Source: Planctomycetota bacterium
GTDB taxonomy: Bacteria; Planctomycetota; JACQVV01
Direction: 5' to 3'
NCBI GenBank assembly: GCA_016209595.1
Contig: JACQVV010000273.1
Coordinates: forward strand, 1 to 39,747
DNA length: 39,747 nucleotides
In this document: piece by piece, positions 16,620-23,492 of the stretch
Layout: each line of letters opens with the position of its first letter
Numbering within the stretch: the stretch's first letter is position 1
Program-made: the position numbers and the translations under genes
Notes under the pieces: generated by a model
Databases searched by the model: none
The model's input: only the letters and a program-made list of their open reading frames with translations
Told to the model about the DNA's origin: nothing

Positions 16620-17045
16620 ATGAGGGACGCGATCATCGAGATCCTGACGGATCACGACGCCGCGAGCCTGTTCGCGGCCACGGGCATTCGAATGGCGTTC
16701 GTTTTCGGTTCAGTGGCCCATGGAACGGCCACGGGTACAAGCGATCTCGACCTCGCCCTCTATTTCGAGCGGGGCTTCACGGCGATGGAGAGGCTCCATC
16801 TGGCCGGGGAACTGGCCCGGAGCCTCGCGAAGCGCCTGCCGATGCGGGTGGATGCCGTCGTCCTCAACGATGCCGGCCCCGTCCTCTCGCACGAGGCCGT
16901 GATCCGGGGGCAGGTCGTCCATGCCAGCCACCCCGATGAGATCGTCGAATATGAAGGACGGGTGCGGGCGCGATTCGAGGACCTCCGCCACATCCAGGGC
17001 TTCTACACGGCCGAGATGCGGGAACGACTCGGTCTTCCGGCTTGA
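16620..17045 (+). CDS. mntA: MntA-type nucleotidyltransferase antitoxin
   Basis: 141 aa protein of the minimal nucleotidyltransferase (MNT) family, the antitoxin of type VII HEPN/MNT systems; MntA inactivates HepT by AMPylation in characterised members. The polymerase-beta-fold signature is FGSVAHGTATGTSDLDLAL, that is GS-x9/10-D-x-D, followed by the third acidic region MRVDAVVLNDAG. I prefer the ATG at 16620 (MRDAIIEILTDHD) because a -10 hexamer overlaps the alternative ATG at 16611. The stop overlaps the hepT start (TGATG). The pair is inserted between the two copies of the duplicated polysaccharide segment, directly after the lyase pseudogene. Confidence 0.88.
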   Translation: MRDAIIEILTDHDAASLFAATGIRMAFVFGSVAHGTATGTSDLDLALYFERGFTAMERLHLAGELARSLAKRLPMRVDAVVLNDAGPVLSHEAVIRGQVVHASHPDEIVEYEGRVRARFEDLRHIQGFYTAEMRERLGLPA

Positions 17046-17479
17046 TGCGCACCGTCCTCATCCGGGAGCTTCTCCAGGAGATGGACCGGAACGCGGCCCT
17101 CCTGGAGGAGCTCGGCGGCGTGCCTCGTGAGCGGTTCCTCAGCGATCCGAGGATCTACCTCCTGGCAGAGCGATGTTTCCAGCTAGCCATCGAGTGCCTG
17201 CTGGACGTCTGCTACTCGATCGCTTCGAGCAAGCGATGGCCGAAGCCCGAGGAAGGAGCCGAGGCCATCCTCCTCATGGGCAAGGAGGGGGTCCTGCCGC
17301 AGGACTTCGCGCAGAGCATCGTCGGCATGGCGAAGTTCCGAAATGTCTTGGTGCACGCCTACCTCCGCATCAACCGGGAGATTGTCCGCGAGTATCTCGA
17401 TAAGGTCGGCGAGTTTCGGACGTTCGCCCGCCACGTCGAGCGTTTCCTTGATCGAGAGTCGCGTGCCGGAGAACGCTGA
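17045..17479 (+). CDS. hepT: HepT-type HEPN toxin (DUF86)
   Basis: 144 aa HEPN-domain RNase toxin, partner of the MntA-like protein directly upstream (1-nt overlap). The HEPN catalytic motif R-x4-H is present as RNVLVHAY near residues 100-107, including the Tyr that the antitoxin AMPylates in studied homologues. Other family features are RIYLLAERCFQLAIECLLDV-type helices in the middle and KVGEFRTFARHVERFL at the C-terminus. The ATG at 17045 is chosen over a TTG three bases earlier. All catalytic residues look intact, so the system is probably functional. Confidence 0.9.
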   Translation: MRTVLIRELLQEMDRNAALLEELGGVPRERFLSDPRIYLLAERCFQLAIECLLDVCYSIASSKRWPKPEEGAEAILLMGKEGVLPQDFAQSIVGMAKFRNVLVHAYLRINREIVREYLDKVGEFRTFARHVERFLDRESRAGER

Positions 17480-17699
17480 GAGGAATCTACCGTGGCGGCA
17501 CCGGCGGCGGCGCGAATCGCCCCGAGACGTAGCGTCGCGCCGCGTCAACAATCCGGCCAAGGTCGCCTTCGCGGATCGCGTTGTATCCCTTGTGAACGGG
17601 TTCGCGACACCAAGGGAAAACCGACCTCGTTCCCGACGTTACCCTCCAGTCTACACGGGCCCACGCTTCATGCTCCGGAGTCCGTCGCGACGGATGGGC

Positions 17700-17864
17700 A
17701 ACTTGTGAGGCAGCGAGAAACGTCTCGAGGTGTCCCTGGAAGACCCGGTAGAGCACGGTGCCCTCGGGTTTGCGTGGCTCGTACCTGGCTCTGGCACGTT
17801 CTCCGGGGCGGCCGGCAGGGCGGGGCGACCCTGTGCGCGGTGCGGGGAGGGAGCGAGCGGTCAT
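17700..17864 (-). pseudogene. IS91-family transposase N-terminal fragment
   Basis: On the minus strand, from the ATG at 17864, the text passes into YEPRKPEGTVLYRVFQGHL followed by ETFLAA. This is the recognisable start of IS91-type (Y2/HUH, ISCR-like) transposases (usual form Y-x-PR-x-PE-x-TVLYRV-x(4)-LE-x-FL). After ETFLAA the similarity stops and no zinc-binding or HUH motif follows, so only about 35 codons remain. It lies between the two duplicated segments and is a plausible trace of the event that produced them; rolling-circle IS91 elements are known to carry adjacent DNA. Confidence 0.65.
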
Positions 17865-18000
17865 CCCCCACAGGGTAGACAAGGGGGGTGACATGTCCGG
17901 CGCCAGTTCGGCCGCAACATATGTTGTCGTAGAAACTTGCGGGAAGCTCGGTGGCGTGTTGCCGGGATTCCGCGCGGGCCTGCCACGTGCGACCCGCATG

Positions 18001-18080
18001 CCTCGCGGGAGACGCGCTCCTCGCCTTCGGCCTCGCGGGAGACGCGCTCCTTCCCTTCGGCCTCGCGGGCCGCGCCGGGA
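18001..18080. repeat. 30-bp tandem repeat, about 2.6 copies
   Basis: Units at 18001-18030 and 18031-18060 begin CCTCGCGGGAGACGCGCTCC and end CCTTCGG; they differ at two positions. A third, partial unit begins at 18061 (CCTCGCGGGC). The repeat lies in the remnant region just left of copy B. Confidence 0.85.
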
Positions 18081-18128
18081 CGAGCTCGACCTCGCTCTTC
18101 GTCAGAGTCGCGCGTGCCATGTCCACCA

Positions 18129-18256
18129 CCGCGGTCCTTTCGGTCGTCCTGGCCGAGGCCTGCCTCATCGCGCTCCACCGCTGGGCCTCCGGACGCTTCC
18201 CGCTTCTCCCGCCGCTCCGCCTGCCGCTCCGGCCGAAGCGGTCGGGTCCCACGTAG
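18129..18256 (+). pseudogene. 3' remnant of the flippase gene
   Basis: Last about 41 codons of the gene at 13262-14752 (SVVLAEACLIALHRWASGRF then PLLPPLR), ending at the same RSGPT stop but with a small insertion (LPLRPK replacing PG). No start or upstream part of the gene is present. It is the left edge of duplication copy B. Confidence 0.85.
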
Positions 18257-18270
18257 GGCGGGGCGATAGT

Positions 18271-19050
18271 ATGGAGAGCGTGACCTTCGACTTCCCGGGC
18301 TCAGTCCGCCTCGTCGCGAACGCGTGCGATCCCGCGACCGCGACGCTCCGCGCCCGCTTCGCGCGATTCGAGACCGCGAAGGACGGCGCGGCCCCGAGCG
18401 TGGGAGTCGTGGTCGAGCCGCTCCTGACGGAAGACATCGAAGGGGACTCCGCGTGGTGGACTCACTCTCCCTACGGGATGGGTTTCGGGTTCCACCGCGG
18501 CCGGCGAGCGGTCATCTTCCCGCGTCGGGGAGAGTCGGTGTCCTGGCTCCCGGACGCCTGGCCGCCGCGGCTCTCGCGAGGGACGGGGAGCCTCGCCCGG
18601 GGAATCCGGCGCCGGGCGGCGGCGCTCGCCGTCCGGATGCTCCCTTCCAGGCTAGTCCCGCCGGTGGCGCGGCGGCTCGATCCGGTCCATCCCGTCGAGG
18701 CGCGGGAGCTCTTCCCGGAGAGCCAGGTCTCCCCGCCGGTCGCGCCGGCGGCCGTCGCGCTCCTCTCGGGTCGCACCCAGGGACGGGAACTCTCGTGCGA
18801 GCCCCTCGGGGCCCCGGAAGCCCTCGATGAGCTCGCCGCGATCCAGGAGCTCGTCTTCCACGAGCTCGCGCCGCTCGACCGCCTGGTCCGTCTGTGCGAC
18901 CCGGGGACGCGGGTCGACCCGCGCGGGGTCCTCGAGAGGGATCTCGCCGGCTGCCGCTTCGTGCGGCTCTCGGTTGGCCGCGACGCCGGCGTCGAGGGGG
19001 CCCCTCGCATGCTGGCCGAACGGCTCGAGTCGATCGGAGAGGGGACATGA
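18271..19050 (+). CDS. HPr-kinase-like protein lacking its P-loop (copy B)
   Basis: 259 aa paralogue of 14767-15873. It begins MESVTFDFPGSVRLVANACD and follows copy A to RRGE (residue 88), then jumps directly to SVSWLPDAWPPRL. The missing part is residues 89-197 of copy A, exactly 109 codons (327 bp), which holds the P-loop and the following acidic motif. The frame is preserved to the same stop and the ATGA overlap with the lyase gene is kept. Nucleotide binding should be lost. It could be a dead gene kept open by translational coupling to the intact lyase, or a surviving non-catalytic domain protein. Its ribosome-site region (GGGCGGGGCGATAGT before the ATG) is identical to copy A. Confidence 0.7.
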   Translation: MESVTFDFPGSVRLVANACDPATATLRARFARFETAKDGAAPSVGVVVEPLLTEDIEGDSAWWTHSPYGMGFGFHRGRRAVIFPRRGESVSWLPDAWPPRLSRGTGSLARGIRRRAAALAVRMLPSRLVPPVARRLDPVHPVEARELFPESQVSPPVAPAAVALLSGRTQGRELSCEPLGAPEALDELAAIQELVFHELAPLDRLVRLCDPGTRVDPRGVLERDLAGCRFVRLSVGRDAGVEGAPRMLAERLESIGEGT

Positions 19051-20147
19051 TCCCCCGCAGGGTCTGGCTCGTCCGGGCGGTGGCTCTCGTTCTCGCGGTC
19101 GCATGCGCCGTTGTGGCGATCGTCCACGAGATCGGGAGTCGCGCGAACGCGGAGGAGGTCCTGGTCCCGACGAAAGAGAAGATCGCGGGCGTCTGGATCG
19201 GGCGCGAGGAGCTCGCGCGGCTTCCGGCCGCGGGCCCGGCCTGGGAGAGCCTTCTCGCGGAGGCGAACCGGCCGGCGGGAACGCCCGACCTCTCGGACCA
19301 GGAGTCGCGCACGAACTTGCGGGTCCTCGCCAAGGCGCTCGTCCACGCCAAGACGGGCGAGGCGCGCTACCGCGACGACGTGGTCCGCGCGTGCCTCGCG
19401 GCGGTGGGCACCGAAAAGGGCGGCCGCACCCTCTCCCTGGGTTGGCAGCTCGCGGCCTACGTGGTCGCGGCCGACCTCGTGGGACTTCCGCCCGAGACCG
19501 ACCTGCGTTTCCGGGACTGGCTCCGTGAAGTCCTTGCCCTTCCCCTCGACGGGCAGACGCTCCGATCGACTCACGAGGAGCGTCCGAACAACTGGGGCAC
19601 GGCGGCGGGAGCGAGCCGGGCGGCCGTCGCCGCCTACCTCGGGGACGAGAGGGAACTCGGGCGGACCGCGCTCGTTTTCAAGGGGTGGCTGGGGGACCGG
19701 GAGGCCTACGCGAGCTTCCGGTTCGGCGACCTCTCCTGGCAGGCCGATCCCGAGGCCCCGGTGGGGGTGAATCCGGCCGGCGCCTCACGCGATGGCCTCT
19801 CGATCGACGGCGTCCTCCCGGACGACCAGCGCCGCGCGGGGCCTTTCGCCTCGCCTCCCCCGAAGGAGAACTACGTCTACACCGCGCTCCAGGGAGCCCT
19901 CGTGCAGGCGGTCATCCTGTCCCGCGCGGGATTCGACGTCTGGGAATGGGAGGATCGCGCGCTCTACCGCGCGTTCCGGTGGCTCCACGAGGAGGCGCGC
20001 TTCCCGGCCGAGGGGGACGATACCTGGCTCCCGCATCTCGTGAACCACTACTACGAAAGCGACTTCCCCGCCCCCGTCCCCGCGAGCCCCGGCAAGGTGA
20101 TGGGCTTCACGGACTGGACGCACTCCGGGAGGGCGGGTGGGGGATAG
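19047..20147 (+). CDS. Alginate-lyase-like (polysaccharide lyase) secreted protein, intact copy
   Basis: 366 aa. The N-terminus MIPRRVWLVRAVALVLAVAC is a signal or anchor segment, with mature sequence beginning near ANAEEV. The body is an alpha-helical (alpha/alpha)-toroid-type alginate lyase domain: SLGWQLAAYVVAADL, the conserved ERPNNWGTAAGASRAAVAA (NNWG at 181-184), NYVYTALQGALVQAVILSRAG and the C-terminal KVMGFTDWTHSG, the usual end of this family. It probably trims or degrades the polysaccharide made by the locus in the periplasm. The start overlaps the preceding gene by 4 nt. The 3' end overlaps the convergent glycosyltransferase gene by 41 nt. A broken copy lies at 15870-16459. Confidence 0.82.
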   Translation: MIPRRVWLVRAVALVLAVACAVVAIVHEIGSRANAEEVLVPTKEKIAGVWIGREELARLPAAGPAWESLLAEANRPAGTPDLSDQESRTNLRVLAKALVHAKTGEARYRDDVVRACLAAVGTEKGGRTLSLGWQLAAYVVAADLVGLPPETDLRFRDWLREVLALPLDGQTLRSTHEERPNNWGTAAGASRAAVAAYLGDERELGRTALVFKGWLGDREAYASFRFGDLSWQADPEAPVGVNPAGASRDGLSIDGVLPDDQRRAGPFASPPPKENYVYTALQGALVQAVILSRAGFDVWEWEDRALYRAFRWLHEEARFPAEGDDTWLPHLVNHYYESDFPAPVPASPGKVMGFTDWTHSGRAGGG

Positions 20148-22251
20148 GGATTCTCCCCAGCGCGATGTCGCGGAACGCGGCGAGGATACCGTGCACGCGC
20201 CGGAGCTCGGGCCGACCGGGCGAGAGGAGGAGGACGGCCGCGCGGGCGAGGAGGTATCCCGCGGCCGCGTACCAGAAGAACCCCCACGACAGCCATCCCG
20301 CGCGCATGTACGCGCGAAAGAAGAGGTATCTCCCGACGAGGAACCTCCGCCCCGTCCCGAAGAGATCGAGCCTCATCTGGGGGGCCTCGTGGTGCTCCAG
20401 ACGGGCGGCCGGGGCGTGAAGGAGCCGGAATTCCCGGCCCACGCGATAAGAGAAGTCCTTGTCCTCCCCGCGCGCGAGCCCATCGTAGCCGGGCGTGAAG
20501 GCGAACCGGTCGAAGATCTCGCGCCGGTACGACGAGACCCCGCCGGAGAGGAACTCGACCTGGGTGAGTTCGCGCGGCGGGCAGGGAGTCTTGCCATGAT
20601 CGACGCAGAAGCCGGAAACGAGGACGCGGCCCTCTCGAAACCCCGAGTTCAGGAAAAGGACGTCGAGGGCGTGGCGGAGCCGGCGTGGGAGAGTCATGGG
20701 CTTGAAGTTCGTGATGGCCCCTTCGACGCCTCCCACGGTCGGATCGCCCTCGTACGGGCGCAGGATCTCCTCGATGTAGTCGCGCTCGAGGACCACGTCG
20801 TCGTCGAGGAAGAGGACGACGTCGCCCGAGGCGAGCGAAACGCCGGCATTCCTCGACAGGGTGAGGCCCCGCCTGTCCTTCCTGTGGTGGACGTACCGCA
20901 CTCCGCGGCGCTCGAATCCCTCCCGCATCGGGAAGCCGGGGAGGTCGCCGTCGTCCACGACGATCACCTCGTGGGGGAGAACGGTCTGGGCGAGGATCGA
21001 TTCAAGACACGCAGCGAGCGCGTCCGGCCGGCGGTAGGTCGGCACGACGACGCTCGCCCGGAGCGAGGGGGTTTTCGCGGCGCCCGCGGCCGGCTGGGGC
21101 GGAGCCGGGCGGGGGGCTCGCTCGGGCTCCCACACCTCGATCCGCCGGCCCCTGGCGAGGTTGGCAATGGCGACAAGCGCGGCGAGGTTCACCAGGCAGA
21201 AGTAGTAGGGCAGGGAGAGGGGCTTCGCCCGGCCGAGTCGGGTCCCCCGCAGCAGGAACCCGGCGCCTGCCGCGACGTAGAGGGCGGCTTGAAGAAGGAA
21301 GGCCGCGCGGTAGAAAGGGCCCGCGGTCCACAGAAGGGCGCTCGCGGGGAGGAGAGCCGCGAGGGGGAGGGCGACCAGGCGGCGGAGCACCTTGTGTGAG
21401 AGGAGCTGAAGGGAGTAGAAGCCGTATCGCCGGGGGTCGAGGAGCGCGCGAACCTCCCGGACGCCGGCGAGCCCCCGGGTGAGGACGCGCACCTTGCGCC
21501 GGAACTCCGCACCGGTCGAGCGCGCGACCGGCTCCCAGGAGACGGCGTCGGGCTCGAAGACGAGACGGCGGCCCTGGAGGACGACGGAGGTCGAGATCAC
21601 GAAGTCGTCGGTGACCCCCGGAGGGACCGGGCGGAAGAGGGGGCGGCGGACGGCGTGGATCGACCCCGTCGCCGAGATGACGTTTCCCGCCCGGCTTTCG
21701 GCCCGCTTGAGGAGCCGGTCGAGGGACCAGTAGGTCCGCTCGCCCGCTCCCTCTCCCTGGGGTTCCCCGCGATAGCGTTGGTCCCCGGCGACGCCGCCCA
21801 CGCGCGGATCGGCGAAAGGTCGCACGAGCTTCCGGATGGCGTCCGGGGCGAACTCGGCGTTGGCGTCGGTGAAGACGAGGACCTCCCCCCTCGCGGCGGC
21901 GACCCCGTCGGTGAGCGCCGCCGCCTTGCCCCGGCGCGGGACGGAGAGGACGACCACCCCGCGGGACTCGTACTCGCGCGCGGTGTCGTCCGTGCCGTCG
22001 GTCGAGCCGTCGGACACGACGACGAGCTCCAGTCGGTTGTCGGGGTAGTCCTGAGCGAGGACGTTTTCGATCCGGGCGCGGATCGAGGCCGCCTCGTCGT
22101 GGCAGGCCACGATGACGCTCACGGAGGGGATCTCGTCCCGCTTCTCCACGGGGAGAGGAAAGAGCGCGCCCCGGGCGAAGATGAGGAGCGGGAAGAGGAC
22201 GTAGGGGTAGAGGACGGCCAGGACGAAGAGCCAGAAGAGCGCGAGAATCAT
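20107..22251 (-). CDS. Two-domain family 2 glycosyltransferase (GT2-TM-GT2)
   Basis: 714 aa; last gene of the polysaccharide operon. Start at the ATG giving MILALFWLFVLAVLYPYVLF, which overlaps the upstream stop (ATGA); the longer frame is a shadow. The first GT2 domain (about residues 40-270) has SVSVIVACHDEAASIRARIE, VVSDGSTDGTDD, FTDANAEFAPDAI and GVTDDFVISTS. It is followed by several membrane helices (about 290-380). The second GT2 domain (from about 405) has ASVVVPTYRRPDALAACLES, VIVVDDGDLPGFP, VLFLDDDVVLERDYIEEIL and a GGVSSYRREIFDRF acceptor-region motif, ending with a further hydrophobic segment. Both domains keep their DxD-type acidic residues, so the protein may add two sugars in succession. 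The stop overlaps the convergent lyase gene by 41 nt. Confidence 0.87.
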   Translation of the reverse strand: MILALFWLFVLAVLYPYVLFPLLIFARGALFPLPVEKRDEIPSVSVIVACHDEAASIRARIENVLAQDYPDNRLELVVVSDGSTDGTDDTAREYESRGVVVLSVPRRGKAAALTDGVAAARGEVLVFTDANAEFAPDAIRKLVRPFADPRVGGVAGDQRYRGEPQGEGAGERTYWSLDRLLKRAESRAGNVISATGSIHAVRRPLFRPVPPGVTDDFVISTSVVLQGRRLVFEPDAVSWEPVARSTGAEFRRKVRVLTRGLAGVREVRALLDPRRYGFYSLQLLSHKVLRRLVALPLAALLPASALLWTAGPFYRAAFLLQAALYVAAGAGFLLRGTRLGRAKPLSLPYYFCLVNLAALVAIANLARGRRIEVWEPERAPRPAPPQPAAGAAKTPSLRASVVVPTYRRPDALAACLESILAQTVLPHEVIVVDDGDLPGFPMREGFERRGVRYVHHRKDRRGLTLSRNAGVSLASGDVVLFLDDDVVLERDYIEEILRPYEGDPTVGGVEGAITNFKPMTLPRRLRHALDVLFLNSGFREGRVLVSGFCVDHGKTPCPPRELTQVEFLSGGVSSYRREIFDRFAFTPGYDGLARGEDKDFSYRVGREFRLLHAPAARLEHHEAPQMRLDLFGTGRRFLVGRYLFFRAYMRAGWLSWGFFWYAAAGYLLARAAVLLLSPGRPELRRVHGILAAFRDIALGRIPIPHPPSRSASSP

Positions 22252-23492
22252 GGCTCCCCGCTGAAGAGCTCGACGAGGCGGGCCGCGTTGGTGGCGAGGT
22301 CGAACTCCCGCTCGACCGCCTCGCGTCCGGCGCGCGCGAGCGAAGCGCGCAGTCCGGCGTCTCCCGCCAGCCGCGCCAGGGCCCGGGCGAGTCCGGCGGC
22401 GTCGCGGGGCTCGACCAGGAGTCCCGTCTCGCCTTCGCGCACGAGCTCGGGGATCCCGGAGAGTCGGCTCGCCACGACCGGGACGCCGGTCGCCATCGCC
22501 TCCATCAGGACGACAGGAATCCCCTCGCGCCGTCCGTCCGCGGTCGGCACGCTCGGAACGGCGAGGACGTCCGCTCCGCCCAGGACCGCGAGGAGCGCGC
22601 GGCGCTCGAGAGCCCCGTGGAAGCGTGTCCGGTCGGCGAGGCCGAGCCGGGCGGCCAGCGCGACGAGCGCCGCGCGATCGGGGCCGTCGCCGACGAGGTC
22701 GCAGGCGACGTCGAGTCCTTCCTCCCGCAGGACGCGGCAGGCCGAAAGGAGGTACCGCTGTCCCTTCACCTCGTGGAGCGTCCCGATCGAGAGCACCCGG
22801 AAAGGACCGCGTCCCTCCCCGAACGGCGTGGGCCCCCGGCGGACCGCGAGGGCCATCGTGTTCACGCCGCAGTGGATCACCTCGACCTTTTCGGAGCATC
22901 CCTCCCCGCACTCACGGAGGATCGCGTCCCGGTTGTAGCGCGAGATCGCGACGACGAACCGGGCGGCGGCGACCTTCTCGGCGAGCATGTGCCGGTCGCG
23001 GTGGAGGTCCGAGCCGTGGGCCGTGAAGCTGTACGGGATCCCGGTCAGACGGTGGACCGCGAACGCGACCGCCGCCGGATGGCTCGCGAAGTGGGCATGG
23101 ACGTGCTCCACCCCCTCCGCGGCCATCCGCCGGGCCAGGTGGACGGCCTTGGGGAAGAAAGCGAGCGCCCCGCCGAGGTATCGCGCGCTCCCCCAGTTCG
23201 CCCGCGCGAGCGTCCAGAGGACGCCGAGGTAGCGACACCCGTTGCGGGAGAAGAGCAGGGCGAGGTTGTCGAGGAGGTACCGGGGGGAGAGGAGCGGCGT
23301 GAACCGCGCGCGCCGGACGAGGGCCGCGGCCTCCTCGTGGACCACCTCGGCTTGCTCCCGGAGGAGTGGGAAGATCTCGACCCGGACCCCGAGCGCCTCG
23401 ACGGCCTGGATCTCGGTGAAGATGAAGGTCTCGGTGAGCTTGGGGAAGCGCGACATCAGGTAGGCCACCTTGGGCCCGGATCCCGCGCTCAT
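22248..23492 (-). CDS. Family 4 glycosyltransferase
   Basis: 414 aa GT-B enzyme. The N-terminal domain shows KVAYLMSRFPKLTETFIFTE, the usual opening of capsular/EPS GT4 enzymes. HVHAHFASHPAAVAFAVHRL and GIPYSFTAHGSDLH follow. The C-terminal nucleotide-sugar domain has VLSIGTLHEVKGQRYLLSA and the E-x7-E type motif REGIPVVLMEAMATGVPVVA with SGIPELVREGETGLLVEP. It would add a sugar to the lipid-linked repeat unit at the cytoplasmic membrane. It is coupled by ATGA overlaps to the genes on both sides (ligase/polymerase upstream, GT2 fusion downstream). Confidence 0.92.
   Translation of the reverse strand: MSAGSGPKVAYLMSRFPKLTETFIFTEIQAVEALGVRVEIFPLLREQAEVVHEEAAALVRRARFTPLLSPRYLLDNLALLFSRNGCRYLGVLWTLARANWGSARYLGGALAFFPKAVHLARRMAAEGVEHVHAHFASHPAAVAFAVHRLTGIPYSFTAHGSDLHRDRHMLAEKVAAARFVVAISRYNRDAILRECGEGCSEKVEVIHCGVNTMALAVRRGPTPFGEGRGPFRVLSIGTLHEVKGQRYLLSACRVLREEGLDVACDLVGDGPDRAALVALAARLGLADRTRFHGALERRALLAVLGGADVLAVPSVPTADGRREGIPVVLMEAMATGVPVVASRLSGIPELVREGETGLLVEPRDAAGLARALARLAGDAGLRASLARAGREAVEREFDLATNAARLVELFSGEP

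Larger units (their letters stand above)
17480..18128. other. Gene-poor remnant region between HepT and duplication copy B
   Basis: About 650 bp with no intact gene. It contains a transposase N-terminal fragment on the minus strand (about 17700-17864), a 30-bp tandem repeat (18001-18080) and the junction with copy B at 18129. A 170-codon minus frame spans 17487-17999 but is a patchwork; its end (KGYNAIREGDLGRIVDAARR) may be a scrap of a second lost gene that I cannot name. Confidence 0.6.
18129..19783 (+). repeat. Segmental duplication, copy B
   Basis: Second copy of 14637-16459. It holds the flippase 3' scrap, a P-loop-deleted kinase-like gene and the first two thirds of the intact lyase gene; the lyase then continues uniquely to 20147. 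Point differences are frequent but mostly conservative, so the duplication is not brand-new. Confidence 0.93.

Noticed and set aside
17487..17999. 170-codon minus frame as an intact gene
   Set aside because: Only its middle resembles a known protein (IS91 transposase start); the rest is compositionally unlike coding text and no ribosome site is seen.
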